Source: Colwellia echini (GTDB lineage: Bacteria; Pseudomonadota; Gammaproteobacteria; Enterobacterales; Alteromonadaceae). From it: a DNA stretch of 64,000 nucleotides. The position numbers and the translations under genes are program-made. Location: NCBI RefSeq assembly GCF_002843355.2, contig NZ_PJAI02000003.1, forward strand, positions 62,001-126,000, in the 5' to 3' direction. Shown piece after piece: positions 43,814 through 53,024 of this stretch. Every line of letters begins with the position of its first letter. Position 1 is the stretch's first letter. The notes under the pieces were generated by a model. That model was not told the origin of the DNA. It saw only the letters and a list, made by a program, of their open reading frames with translations, and ran no database searches.

Positions 43814-44149
43814 ATGGAAATATCATCAGCATTTAATTCAGGTTTACAAGGGTTACAAAATGCCCGTGCAACAGCTGATAAAGCTGCCGTAGATATTGCT
43901 GCAAGCTCAAACTTTAATACTGAGCAACTTAATACTGCGCAAAAAGCACAATCAGTTAATAACTCAGAAACAAATAATAGTGAAGTAAACACAGAAGTGG
44001 TGAACAGTGCAGCTAAAAGCGCTGATATACCTAATTTAAATCAATCGATTGTTGACTTAAAAGTTGCTGAATATCAAACAAAAGCATCAACTGAAGTCAT
44101 TAAAAGTGCCGATGATGCATTAGGTACTTTGTTGGATGTAACCGCCTAA
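43814..44149 (+). CDS. Miniature flagellar rod/hook-like protein
   Basis: 111 residues with no signal peptide. The N-terminus (ISSAFNSGLQGLQNARATAD, residues 3-22) resembles the N-terminal helix of flagellar rod and hook proteins, and the C-terminus (QTKASTEVIKSADDALGTLLDV, about 88-109) closely resembles their C-terminal helix (the usual form is VIKTADEMLGTLLDI). Between them is only a Ser/Asn/Glu-rich linker, so the protein is two terminal helices without the middle domains. A very strong Shine-Dalgarno (GGAGGAG) precedes the ATG. No flagellar genes are in the window, so a role in flagellar assembly is unproven. Confidence 0.65.
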   Translation: MEISSAFNSGLQGLQNARATADKAAVDIAASSNFNTEQLNTAQKAQSVNNSETNNSEVNTEVVNSAAKSADIPNLNQSIVDLKVAEYQTKASTEVIKSADDALGTLLDVTA

Positions 44150-44240
44150 GTAAAACCACTAATAATCGAGGCAGCTACTTAAGTTAAAAAGAAATAACTC
44201 ACTATTTAAAATATAACCAATAGATGATGACTATTTACTT

Positions 44241-45287
44241 ATGAATATAACTTCGCATGCCGCAAGTATTCCCCTAGCAACCGTTGTTAATCAACCAACG
44301 GAAGTATTGCGTCGTGATAATCATCAGCGTGAAATTACCCCACAAGTTGCTGCAACGCATCCATCCGCTGCCGACAAAGGTGTCGCTTCTGAGAAAGAGC
44401 GTTCTCGTACACCTGCACAAACAAATGAAAACATTGATTTTGAGAACCTCAGAAAGCAAGCAGAACAAGCGGCTAGCTCGGTTTCTGCTAAAGGCTCTTC
44501 ACAAGATGAAAGCCCACAAGGTGGTCAACAGTCTAACCAACAAGCCACTCAACAAGATATTGAAGATCCTGATAGCGACCATAATCATAATTCATCTAAA
44601 AATAGTACGGCTGAACATGATGAATCAGGACATAAAGAATCTACCGAAAATAACCAAGAAGCGGTAGCCAATGAAAAAATAATCAATCAATTACAATTAA
44701 GAGATAAAGAAGTAAAGGCTCACGAATTAGCACATGCTTCTACAGGAGGAGCTACTACAGGCTCACCTTCATATACTTTTGAAGTAGGACCTGACGGTAA
44801 AAAATATGCAGTTGCTGGGGAAGTATCTGTAGATTTAAGTAGCGTTCCTGGAGATCCGAAAGCAACAATAACTAAAATGCAAAAAGTATATGCTGCCGCG
44901 TTAGCTCCTGCCGATCCGTCAGTACAAGATATTCGAGTAGCCGCAAGCGCCACACAAAAAATTCTTAGCGCACAATCGGAGTTGTTAGCACTCAATAATG
45001 GTAACGCTGATGAGGCAAGCCGTGCTAATAAAGGCTCTGAATATACTAAGGCTAGCTTGAAAATAGATAATACAAATAATGAATTTGATGTTTTTATCAA
45101 TAAAACATTAGCTGCTCAAGAGGCTATTACCTCTAATGCAGCCAATAATTCTCTTACGCCTGCAGTAAGTAATAACCTGCAGTCTAATGAAGTGATTCAG
45201 CGAGCACACCGTATTGAAAGCTTTTACTTCAATATTAGTCAGGGATATGAAAAACCTGACAGTTTCCAGTTTGAACTAACCGCTTAG
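44241..45287 (+). CDS. Putative HExxH metalloprotease-like protein (SprA-related family)
   Basis: 348 residues. A long polar, low-complexity N-terminal half (Gln, Asn, Ser, Glu; residues about 20-140) precedes a conserved C-terminal block: RDKEVKAHELAHASTGG with HELAH at 161-165, then a Gly-rich stretch ending YAVAGEVSVDLSSVPGDP and a helix MQKVYAAALAPADPS. This arrangement matches the SprA-related family, annotated as putative metalloprotease. No signal peptide is visible, so location is unclear. It follows the small rod-like gene by 91 bases and probably shares its transcript. Confidence 0.72.
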   Translation: MNITSHAASIPLATVVNQPTEVLRRDNHQREITPQVAATHPSAADKGVASEKERSRTPAQTNENIDFENLRKQAEQAASSVSAKGSSQDESPQGGQQSNQQATQQDIEDPDSDHNHNSSKNSTAEHDESGHKESTENNQEAVANEKIINQLQLRDKEVKAHELAHASTGGATTGSPSYTFEVGPDGKKYAVAGEVSVDLSSVPGDPKATITKMQKVYAAALAPADPSVQDIRVAASATQKILSAQSELLALNNGNADEASRANKGSEYTKASLKIDNTNNEFDVFINKTLAAQEAITSNAANNSLTPAVSNNLQSNEVIQRAHRIESFYFNISQGYEKPDSFQFELTA

Positions 45288-45324
45288 TTCAAGTTCAAGT
45301 AAGAATTTTACTTAAGCTAAAATT

Positions 45325-45981
45325 TTACGCTATGCCTTCTATGTCCTGAAATCTTTGTTTGTATCCATCTCTCGCTTGATTTAATTCACTAATAGCATGT
45401 GCTTTTGTATACGGGCGTAAAATAACTAATATCTTCAATACACCTTGATAAAATACTGCATCATTAACTTCATTAGAAGTAGTTTGGGTTTGGTGAAAAC
45501 TTACCCAAAAAGTATTAATTAAACGTAAAATGCTAACAATGTCAGCCAGCTCATCATCGTTAAAATCTATAAAATCAGCTGTTCTTAATGAAAGTAATAA
45601 TTGGCTAACTCGCTCAGAGATAGACTGTTGTACCTCAACATACTTCTCACGCAAGCTTGGGCTTTTGTCTAACAGTACCGGTAGGTTACTATAAAAAAAG
45701 CGAAATTTCATTGTTGTTTGAAAAACCGAGTCCATATACAAAACTAACGAATCAAGCGGTTTCACGTCAGCGGATATTTTAGGTAAGGTTTCTAACAGAA
45801 GGCTACGTGCGTACTCTTCATATATAGATAAAATAATGTCTTCTTTATTACGGAAATGATAATACAGATTGCCTGGGCTAATAGCTAAGTGGGCAGCAAT
45901 ATGATTAGTAGTAACATTACGTTCACCTTGCTCATTAAATAGCTCAATACTCGCTTGGATTATTTTATCTCTGGTTTTCAT
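45325..45981 (-). CDS. TetR-family transcriptional regulator
   Basis: 218 residues. The N-terminal HTH (residues 1-60) has the TetR pattern: DKIIQASIELFNEQGERNVTTNHIAAHLAISPGNLYYHFRNKEDII. The C-terminal helical ligand domain is not specific. It converges with the protease-like gene and is divergent from coaD, with a 218-base gap upstream. Its target is not evident; no efflux gene is adjacent. Confidence 0.88.
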   Translation of the reverse strand: MKTRDKIIQASIELFNEQGERNVTTNHIAAHLAISPGNLYYHFRNKEDIILSIYEEYARSLLLETLPKISADVKPLDSLVLYMDSVFQTTMKFRFFYSNLPVLLDKSPSLREKYVEVQQSISERVSQLLLSLRTADFIDFNDDELADIVSILRLINTFWVSFHQTQTTSNEVNDAVFYQGVLKILVILRPYTKAHAISELNQARDGYKQRFQDIEGIA

Positions 45982-46184
45982 ACAACGACTTCTTATTATT
46001 ATATTGATTAAATCTAAGGCAATAATACTATCAAGTTTCGGTAGATATAAAGCATTTTGAGTAAATACTTTAAGATTTATTCTATTTTTTTGATTAATTC
46101 TAGGTTTTTGTTAATATTTTGCACAGGATAATACTTGTGAGCGACTAAGTTAACACACTACAATAACAACTAACTATTGATTAA

Positions 46185-46679
<495 letters not shown>

Positions 46680-46703
46680 TCAATCACTTGTAAATAATAT
46701 CGA

Positions 46704-47519
46704 CTAATTTTTTTGGCATGTAGGGCAATAGACTGTTGCTCTGCCTGCTTGTTTAATTTCCTTCAATTTTTCTTGGCAGACAAAGCAAGCTTTACCTGCT
46801 CTGCCATAAACTTGTAATTTTTGTGCGAAATAACCTGGTTTACCATCGACTTGCGTAAAGTCTTTTAAGGTTGTTCCACCTTGATTAATTGCTTCACTCA
46901 ATACGGTTTTGATGATTGCTGTTAAATTTTCAAATCGCTTACGACTCACTTTACCAGCCGCAACCGTTGGCATAATTTTCGCTTGAAATAAGGCTTCATT
47001 AGCATAAATATTACCAACGCCGACCACGACATGGTTATTCATTAAAAAGGTTTTAATCGCGACCGTTTTTTTACGTGATTTATCATATAAATGATCACCT
47101 GAAAAATCCTCTAATAACGGCTCAGGGCCAAGATTTTTAATTAACGGGTGTTCTTGAATATCTTCAGTTAGCCAGAGTACAGAGCCAAAACGACGTGGAT
47201 CATTAAGCCTCAAGACTAAACCACTTGCTAGCACTAAATCAAAATGATCATGTTTGCTAACAGGTGTACTCTTATCTATCACTCTGATAGTGCCTGACAT
47301 ACCTAAATGCAGCATTAACGTACCTTTACTAGTCTCAAGTAATAGGTATTTAGCACGCCGGCTAACCGAAATAATCTTTTCACCACAAGCTTCGGTAATA
47401 GTAGGCGTAATAGGCCAACGCATATTAGCATTACGCACTATCACATCACTAATTATCTGGTTTAATATATGTGGTTCAATGCCACGACGGCACACCTCTA
47501 CTTCAGGTAATTCAGGCAT
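46704..47519 (-). CDS. mutM: Formamidopyrimidine-DNA glycosylase MutM (Fpg)
   Basis: 271 residues. N-terminal catalytic PELPEVEV (Pro after Met, Glu3), central RLNDPRRFGSVLW, H2TH region GVGNIYANEALF, and a C-terminal zinc finger with CFVC and CPTC near residues 246 and 266. It excises oxidised guanines such as 8-oxoG. Shine-Dalgarno AGAAGAGA precedes the ATG. Confidence 0.97.
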   Translation of the reverse strand: MPELPEVEVCRRGIEPHILNQIISDVIVRNANMRWPITPTITEACGEKIISVSRRAKYLLLETSKGTLMLHLGMSGTIRVIDKSTPVSKHDHFDLVLASGLVLRLNDPRRFGSVLWLTEDIQEHPLIKNLGPEPLLEDFSGDHLYDKSRKKTVAIKTFLMNNHVVVGVGNIYANEALFQAKIMPTVAAGKVSRKRFENLTAIIKTVLSEAINQGGTTLKDFTQVDGKPGYFAQKLQVYGRAGKACFVCQEKLKEIKQAGRATVYCPTCQKN

Positions 47520-47567
47520 AATCTCTTCTTATATTTAACAATGTGGATGGGTGAATCAACCAAATAC

Positions 47568-48068
47568 TTATAAGGTGGTGGGCAATAACTGCTGAGCTAA
47601 GGCTGCAGGTAATGCTAACCATCTATCCTCTTGTTGCTGATAAATTAATAGTTGATCATTGAGCGGATACAATAAGAAAGTACTTAATTGTGGCTGACCT
47701 GCTAAGCCAATGTTTACCGTTATACCTTGGCTCCCTTCTATGATCAGATCATCTGCCTGAACTAAGCCCATACTTTGTTGCCAAGCAAACATCACTTGTT
47801 CTATTTGTTGCTCACTTTTGTCTAGTATTAATCCTTCTGTGGTTACTTGCCAACTTCTTCCAATACGTTCTAACAATACATTTTGGCTTGGCGAATAATC
47901 TATAGCCAAAGTTAAGATGACAGCATGTTCAGGTAGAATTAATTGTTCCGCGCTGTTTACATTATCGGCATCTGGAAATAATTTATCATTGGTAGCGTTA
48001 ATCAAAATTATTATAATCATTACTGAAAAAATAATTACGTTATTCCAACCTGTTTTAGAAAGTTTCAT
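47568..48068 (-). CDS. Membrane-anchored protein of unknown function
   Basis: 166 residues. One N-terminal helix (about 10-26, NVIIFSVMIIIILINAT) is followed by a soluble, presumably periplasmic domain with alternating beta strands (ILTLAIDYSPSQNVLLERIGRSWQVT; GITVNIGLAGQPQLSTFLLY). I recognise no family. It sits between rpmG and mutM on the same strand, a position not occupied in E. coli, and may be co-transcribed with mutM 48 bases downstream. Confidence 0.6.
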   Translation of the reverse strand: MKLSKTGWNNVIIFSVMIIIILINATNDKLFPDADNVNSAEQLILPEHAVILTLAIDYSPSQNVLLERIGRSWQVTTEGLILDKSEQQIEQVMFAWQQSMGLVQADDLIIEGSQGITVNIGLAGQPQLSTFLLYPLNDQLLIYQQQEDRWLALPAALAQQLLPTTL

Positions 48069-48248
48069 ATATATGCCATATTATTAAAGCTGATAAGATT
48101 CATAATTTATTTACGTATCATACTGAATTTTTAATGTAATGGCGCGGTTATCAAAAGTTATCTTAAATTTATTATAACAGTTCAATTACATAGAGGGCGT
48201 ACTTTATACCTAAGGAAAATGGTATTACTCCCCTCAAATTTTAAGCAT

Positions 48249-48277
48249 AAAAAAACCCGGTATAAACCGGGTTTTTT
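48249..48277 (-). terminator. Intrinsic terminator after rpmG
   Basis: GC-rich stem ACCCGGT / ACCGGGT extended by A/T pairs, with a four-base loop and T-runs on both sides. It ends the rpmB-rpmG unit. Confidence 0.9.
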
Positions 48278-48294
48278 AACAAAACAAAAATTAA

Positions 48295-48450
48295 TTACTT
48301 AATTTTAGCTTCTTTGTAGATTACGTGCTTGCGAATGGTTGGATCAAATTTTTTGATTTCCATTTTCTCAGGCATAGTCTTTTTATTTTTATCTGTAGTA
48401 TAAAAATGACCAGTACCAGCACTAGAAACTAAACGAATTTTATCGCGCAT
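48295..48450 (-). CDS. rpmG: 50S ribosomal protein L33
   Basis: 51 residues. Translation from the ATG at 48450 gives [34 protein letters not shown] and a final [11 protein letters not shown]: a complete Cys-free L33 of the non-zinc type. It lies 27 bases after rpmB on the same strand, the conserved order, and is followed by a strong terminator. Confidence 0.97.
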   Translation of the reverse strand: MRDKIRLVSSAGTGHFYTTDKNKKTMPEKMEIKKFDPTIRKHVIYKEAKIK

Positions 48451-48477
48451 AGTATTTTCCTTTGAATAATAAAGTTA

Positions 48478-48714
48478 TTAAACTTTTTCGCCACGGGCAC
48501 GGATGTCAGTTAAAACTACATCAATACCTTTCTTATCGATAATACGCATTCCTTTCGGAGTTAAACGTAATTTAACGAAACGATTTTCGCTCTCAACCCA
48601 AAAACGGTGAGATTGAAGGTTAGGTAAAAAACGACGACGAGTCGCGTTTCTTGCGTGAGAACGGTTGTTCCCTACGACTGGTTTCTTGCCTGTTACTTGG
48701 CAAACTTTAGACAT
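48478..48714 (-). CDS. rpmB: 50S ribosomal protein L28
   Basis: 78 residues when started at the ATG at 48714 ([20 protein letters not shown]), the family start, with GGAG 8 bases upstream; the frame is open three codons earlier. The basic protein matches L28 over its full length, ending DIRARGEKV. First gene of the rpmB-rpmG operon. Confidence 0.97.
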   Translation of the reverse strand: MSKVCQVTGKKPVVGNNRSHARNATRRRFLPNLQSHRFWVESENRFVKLRLTPKGMRIIDKKGIDVVLTDIRARGEKV

Positions 48715-48976
48715 TTGAGTCACTCCAAAATTAATTTCAGCTCGAGCTATATTTCCCCAAGACCGTCGCCTTAGGATCCTAAAAAGGTGGCATATTATAG
48801 AGAAACTGAAGAATTAATACTAGCCTTAATGAAAAAATACTGAAAAAACAGTACTTTTTAATAGCTTTCAGTAAGTTAAAAAGATTTTATTTTGAAAAAG
48901 GTCACTGAATTTGTGAGTTTTAGTTTAATTATTGTTAATTTCAAGGGTAAAAAGCCAACAATGTTCATCAATGTAG

Positions 48977-49420
48977 TTAGCCTATTTTTGATTGTAGTAA
49001 CTTTTGAATTTGCTCATTTTGTTCTTTATTACATAACTCATCAATCAAAATACGTAATATATGTGATTTAGCTAAATCAGTACCTTCTGATAAATCTTGT
49101 AGTTGACCGATCGCTTCCTCACTTAATGTAAACGTTGCTCGCCTAAACCGTTTTTCAACGCGTGATCTAACTCCAGCTTTTACCTCTACAGCTTGTTTGT
49201 GCTCTAACTCCGTCATTTCAACATAACGTTTAGCTTCACTAATGGCTTGTTTAAGGCTAAGTTTATGTTGTGCTTTATCATCATGAGTGAGCTCACTTAC
49301 TATTTTAGGTGAACCTTTCGCATAGTTTTCAGCATCAGAAATAAATTCATCAATAGTGAAGTTCTTTTTGATGTTTTTATTGTTATTAGCTTTTTTTAAA
49401 TCAATTAAACTCATGCGCAT
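48977..49420 (-). CDS. Probable partner protein of the ParA-like ATPase
   Basis: 147 residues, rich in Lys and Glu, with no membrane segment. The N-terminal half is probably flexible; the C-terminal part (RRATFTLSEEAIGQLQDLSEGTDLAKSHILRILI, about 95-128) looks like a ribbon-helix-helix DNA-binding pattern. It overlaps the parA-like gene by 20 bases, so the two are translationally coupled, as ParA/partner pairs usually are. I do not recognise a named ParB family, and no parS-like site was found. Confidence 0.6.
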   Translation of the reverse strand: MRMSLIDLKKANNNKNIKKNFTIDEFISDAENYAKGSPKIVSELTHDDKAQHKLSLKQAISEAKRYVEMTELEHKQAVEVKAGVRSRVEKRFRRATFTLSEEAIGQLQDLSEGTDLAKSHILRILIDELCNKEQNEQIQKLLQSKIG

Positions 49421-50069
49421 TATCCGGTTCCATTGCCATTAACTCCTCAGCAATAGTAATCATCTCTTGGGCTGCTTTTCCTTGAGGCTCGATTTCAAGG
49501 ACAGAAGACCCCTGCTCTTCGCTGTCATCATAAATATTACGACTAAAAGTTACAGCGTTTAAAACATTAATGCCATAAGAAGTACAAACCTCTTTGGCTT
49601 CAAGTATTCTTTTCACTTGGTTTGGTAAAGACGGACACTGGGTTATCACAAACGAAGCTAACATTTTAGGATTTACCATTTTACAAGTACTAAGCATATC
49701 TTCCATATGAGGTACTGTTTTCAAATCACGTCTTTTCGGTCTTAAAGGGATTATCACATGATCAGCAACAGACATAGCCGCTCGTAAAGCAAGGTTATCT
49801 TGACCGCCGCAATCAACGATAACATAGTCATAATGCTGTACTAAGCTTAACAAATCATTACGAATTTTACCGTAGAGTTGAATACAGTTGATTGTTGGCA
49901 GTGACGGATCGCCATTTCGAGCTTGGATCCAATCAGAGGTTGTTCTTTGTGGATCACAGTCCACCATTAACACAATTGCTTTTTTATGTGAGGCAAAATA
50001 AACAGCTAAGTTTTGAGCTAAACAACTTTTACCACTCCCACCCTTTTCACCACCAACTAATATCATCAT
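49401..50069 (-). CDS. ParA/MinD-family ATPase
   Basis: 222 residues. The deviant Walker A motif is EKGGSGKSCLAQNLAV (about 8-23), with the signature Lys two residues before the GG pair. The Walker A' VDCDPQRT and Walker B YVIVDCGGQD (about 82-91) follow. ParA-type ATPases position plasmids, chromosomes or protein clusters. It is short, without an N-terminal HTH, like small plasmid or orphan ParAs. It starts ATGATG and is followed by an overlapping partner gene. Location between rpmB and radC, with a PilZ gene upstream, is unlike the chromosomal parAB locus. Confidence 0.85.
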   Translation of the reverse strand: MMILVGGEKGGSGKSCLAQNLAVYFASHKKAIVLMVDCDPQRTTSDWIQARNGDPSLPTINCIQLYGKIRNDLLSLVQHYDYVIVDCGGQDNLALRAAMSVADHVIIPLRPKRRDLKTVPHMEDMLSTCKMVNPKMLASFVITQCPSLPNQVKRILEAKEVCTSYGINVLNAVTFSRNIYDDSEEQGSSVLEIEPQGKAAQEMITIAEELMAMEPDNAHEFN

Positions 50070-50176
50070 TACTTTATACCGTCCTTTTTCACTCTGTAAT
50101 TAATACCTTAACTAACCACCTTAACGGGATAATTGTAGTTCACTTTTGAAAATTTGCTTTTAATCCTTCTATAAAC

Positions 50177-50491
50177 TTATTTAGCGTCAGTATCTAAGAT
50201 TAAAGCAATTTCAAACCAACCATTATCTTGCTTAACACTACGAAGTACTTTGCCATATAATTTTTGACTACTAGCATGAGCAGATTTAAACACTACAGTG
50301 ACGGCGGCGTTAAGCGGTAAATTTTGATCGCAATCAAGTTTCAAACCACCTCGAGAAAAATCTAAACAGGCAATTTTTTTATTATGTTGTTGTCCGTGTT
50401 CGTCAGTCCAAATAATATCAACCAGTTCTTTTTCCATATCCAAACGAAACCATTTACGGCGTTCAGTTTCTTCGTTACTGCTATCAACCAT
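50177..50491 (-). CDS. PilZ-domain protein (c-di-GMP binding)
   Basis: 104 residues, a single PilZ domain. The c-di-GMP motif RRKWFR (RxxxR, about 11-16) and DFSRGG (D-x-S-x-x-G, about 44-49) are both present. Shine-Dalgarno AAAGGA precedes the ATG. It lies 107 bases upstream of the ParA-like gene on the same strand. It could transmit c-di-GMP levels set by the two GGDEF proteins in the window; the partner is unknown. Confidence 0.85.
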   Translation of the reverse strand: MVDSSNEETERRKWFRLDMEKELVDIIWTDEHGQQHNKKIACLDFSRGGLKLDCDQNLPLNAAVTVVFKSAHASSQKLYGKVLRSVKQDNGWFEIALILDTDAK

Positions 50492-50602
50492 TAGGAGATC
50501 CTTTTATATTTATTGTTAATACTTTCTTTTAAAAGTAATTGCTTTTCAGCTTTTTAGCAAATTATCTACTACGCCTATTTTTTAATGCTATTTCCCCACC
50601 CT

Positions 50603-50728
50603 AACTTGATGTTTTTTCTTAGTACAAGGCAAATTTAAGCTCTAATAGCGAGCCTGTTGCAATTAAATTTAACGCAGTATTAAGGAAAAATAGCAGCTAG
50701 AAAGCAAGTTGTTATCCCGAGTTCAGGT
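50603..50728. repeat. Palindromic intergenic repeat, copy D (degenerate)
   Basis: The right end TTATCCCGAGTTCAGGT (50712-50728) differs at one position from the right terminal repeat of copy C. Inside are ACAAGGC and AACGCAGTATT, as in copies A and C. The left end, about CTAACTTGAT near 50611, is strongly degenerate. It lies downstream of radC on the 3' side. Confidence 0.6.
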
Positions 50729-50744
50729 TAAATATTCTACAGAA

Positions 50745-51533
50745 TTAGGACATCTCATTATGCTCTGCAAATGAGTAACACTGATGTCCCGCGACTATAA
50801 TATGATCTAATACCCGAACATCGATTAATTGCAGTGCTTGCATTAACTTTTGGGTTATTTGTTTATCTGCCACGCTTGGCTTAGCCATACCTGACGGATG
50901 ATTATGAGTTAATATAACGGCAGCAGCATGGTGCTTTAATGCTTGCTCTACAACAACTCTAGGATAAACAGCTGCAGCGTCAATAGTCCCGAAAAATAAG
51001 CGTTCAAACAGTAACACCCTATGTTGATTATCTAAGAAGAGTACTGCAAATATTTCTCGTGTTTCTAGTCGTAATTCACTTTGTAGAAAATCTCGTGTCG
51101 CTTGCGATGAGGTTAATGAACAATCAGTATTTTTAATTTTCTCAGCTAAATAGCGCTTACTCATTTCTAAGCAAGCCTGAAGCTGCACATACTTTGCTTT
51201 ACCAAGACCATGTTTAGCGCAAAACTCTTGTTGTGTTGCTGAATAAATAGCGCCGAGACTGCCAAAACTTGCTAACAACTGCCTTGATAGGTCAACCACA
51301 TTACAGCCTTTTACTCCCGTGCGTAAGAAAATAGCCAAGAGTTCTGCATCACTTAAACTTGCTGAGCCTAACTGTATTAACTTTTCACGAGGTCGTTCTG
51401 ATTCTGGCCAATCTTTTAGAATATTTTGTTTTGAAAAATTTGACTTTAATGGCGCTTGATTTATCGCTGGCTCATTTATGATCAAACCATTTGCTGTTGA
51501 TTTTGTCTTATTTAACCTTGATTCATTTAACAT
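50745..51533 (-). CDS. radC: DNA repair protein homologue RadC (JAB/JAMM domain)
   Basis: About 262 residues from the ATG at 51533, which has AGGA 7 bases upstream; another ATG five codons earlier is possible. An N-terminal HhH region (about 40-130, with [10 protein letters not shown]) precedes the metalloprotease-like JAB domain with [21 protein letters not shown] (His-x-His and distal Asp, about 205-225). The N-terminal extension of about 30 residues is longer than in E. coli. It is divergent from coaBC, the conserved arrangement. Confidence 0.93.
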   Translation of the reverse strand: MLNESRLNKTKSTANGLIINEPAINQAPLKSNFSKQNILKDWPESERPREKLIQLGSASLSDAELLAIFLRTGVKGCNVVDLSRQLLASFGSLGAIYSATQQEFCAKHGLGKAKYVQLQACLEMSKRYLAEKIKNTDCSLTSSQATRDFLQSELRLETREIFAVLFLDNQHRVLLFERLFFGTIDAAAVYPRVVVEQALKHHAAAVILTHNHPSGMAKPSVADKQITQKLMQALQLIDVRVLDHIIVAGHQCYSFAEHNEMS

Positions 51534-51704
51534 AAGTGCATCCTGCATAAAATTTTACATATCTTGCTTAAATATTTTTCTAAAATACCTATCAAGAATT
51601 CCATTTACTGTAACTACGGCGGTTATTTGGCATAGTCTCTTTCTAAATAAAGTGAATAAATGTTATCTTATCCGCCTTATTGGTTACTTTAAGATTAGCA
51701 GCTT

Positions 51705-52916
51705 ATGCAAATTCTTCAGGACAAAAAAATATTATTGGGTATTTCTGGCGGTATTGCTGCCTACAAAACACCTGAATTAGTGCGTCGACTTAAAGATCAC
51801 GGCGCTGATGTACGTGTAGTAATGACTGATGGCGCAAAAGCCTTCATTACCCCATTAACCTTGCAAGCGGTATCTGGCAATCACGTGTCAGACAACCTAC
51901 TCGACAGCCAAGCTGAACTTGCTATGGGACATATTGAATTAGCAAAATGGGCTGATTTAATTATCATAGCACCGGCAACGGCTGATATTATTGCCCGTAT
52001 CACTGCTGGCATGGCTAATGATTTGTTATCCACCTTGTGTTTAGCAACTGACGCACCTATTGCTATTGCGCCTGCGATGAACCAACAGATGTGGCATGCT
52101 AAAGCAACGCAAGCCAACATAAAAACATTACAAGCATGGGGTTATCATATTTGGGGGCCTGGTTCTGGTGAACAAGCCTGTGGTGATGTTGGTTTAGGCA
52201 GAATGTTAGAAGTTACTGAATTAGTTACCTTAAGTAGTGACTTTTTTGCTGACAAATATTTACAAAATCAACACTGGGTAATTACCGCAGGGCCGACCCG
52301 TGAAGCAATAGATCCAGTACGTTATATCTCTAACCACAGCTCAGGTAAAATGGGCTATGCCATTGCCCATGCTGCGTTACGTGCAGGTGCTAAAGTAACA
52401 TTGATTTCAGGACCCGTAGATATTGCAGCGCCAACAGGCTGTGAATTAATTCAAGTAATTAGTGCTGAGCAAATGCATAAACAAGCTCTAACTTACGCGC
52501 CACAAGCAACAACGTTTGTCGCCTGCGCTGCGGTTGCAGATTATCGAGTGGCAGATATTGCCAGTGAAAAAATCAAAAAAGATAGTGACGTTATGCAAAT
52601 TTCATTGATCAAAAATCATGATATTGTGGCTGATGTTGCTCAATTAGCGCAAAAACCTTTTATCGTTGGCTTTGCTGCAGAAACACAAAACGTTGAACAG
52701 TATGCGCGCGGTAAGTTAATGCGTAAAAACCTAGATCTGATTGCCGCCAACGATGTTGCCAAAGCAGGTCAAGGCTTTAACAGTAATGATAATGCGTTAA
52801 CGGTTTTCAGTGCTATTGATAAAATTGAAATTCCATTAGCGAATAAGCATATTGTAGCCAAGCAGCTAGTATCATTAATTAATCAGCATTACTTACTAAA
52901 ACATACTAGAAAATAA
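51705..52916 (+). CDS. coaBC: Bifunctional phosphopantothenoylcysteine decarboxylase/synthetase
   Basis: 403 residues. The CoaC half (about 1-190) is a flavoprotein with [17 protein letters not shown], catalytic His76 in [11 protein letters not shown], and [14 protein letters not shown] holding the Cys near 158. The CoaB half (about 190-400) has [25 protein letters not shown] (about 197-221). Together they convert phosphopantothenate to phosphopantetheine. CoaD, the next enzyme, is also in the window. In E. coli, dut lies between dfp and slmA; here it does not. Confidence 0.97.
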   Translation: MQILQDKKILLGISGGIAAYKTPELVRRLKDHGADVRVVMTDGAKAFITPLTLQAVSGNHVSDNLLDSQAELAMGHIELAKWADLIIIAPATADIIARITAGMANDLLSTLCLATDAPIAIAPAMNQQMWHAKATQANIKTLQAWGYHIWGPGSGEQACGDVGLGRMLEVTELVTLSSDFFADKYLQNQHWVITAGPTREAIDPVRYISNHSSGKMGYAIAHAALRAGAKVTLISGPVDIAAPTGCELIQVISAEQMHKQALTYAPQATTFVACAAVADYRVADIASEKIKKDSDVMQISLIKNHDIVADVAQLAQKPFIVGFAAETQNVEQYARGKLMRKNLDLIAANDVAKAGQGFNSNDNALTVFSAIDKIEIPLANKHIVAKQLVSLINQHYLLKHTRK

Positions 52917-52927
52917 GCATAATAAAA

Positions 52928-52993
52928 TTATACCAATAACATTTACCTACTAGAAAATTCATTTATTTCAAATGGTCGTGTTAATTGGTATAA
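52928..52993. repeat. Short inverted repeat, copy E
   Basis: Perfect ten-base arms TTATACCAAT (52928-52937) and ATTGGTATAA (52984-52993) bound a 66-base element between coaBC and slmA. It shares the outer ends with copy A but lacks the AACGCAG core. Confidence 0.7.
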
Positions 52994-53024
52994 CTAAAGT
53001 ACAGCATAATAGAGAATAATTTAA

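Noticed and set aside
44720-45100. Minus-strand ORF of 126 codons within the HExxH gene
   Set aside because: Antisense to conserved codons of that gene; no start site or family match.
43814-45287. Overlapping ORF of 127 codons at 44284-44667 in another frame of the HExxH gene
   Set aside because: It has no ribosome-binding site, its product is basic and low-complexity, and it follows the composition of the gene it overlaps. It is a shadow frame.
48977-50069. Chromosomal parAB segregation locus
   Set aside because: The ATPase is short, the partner is not ParB-like, and no gidB/mnmG neighbourhood or parS site is seen.
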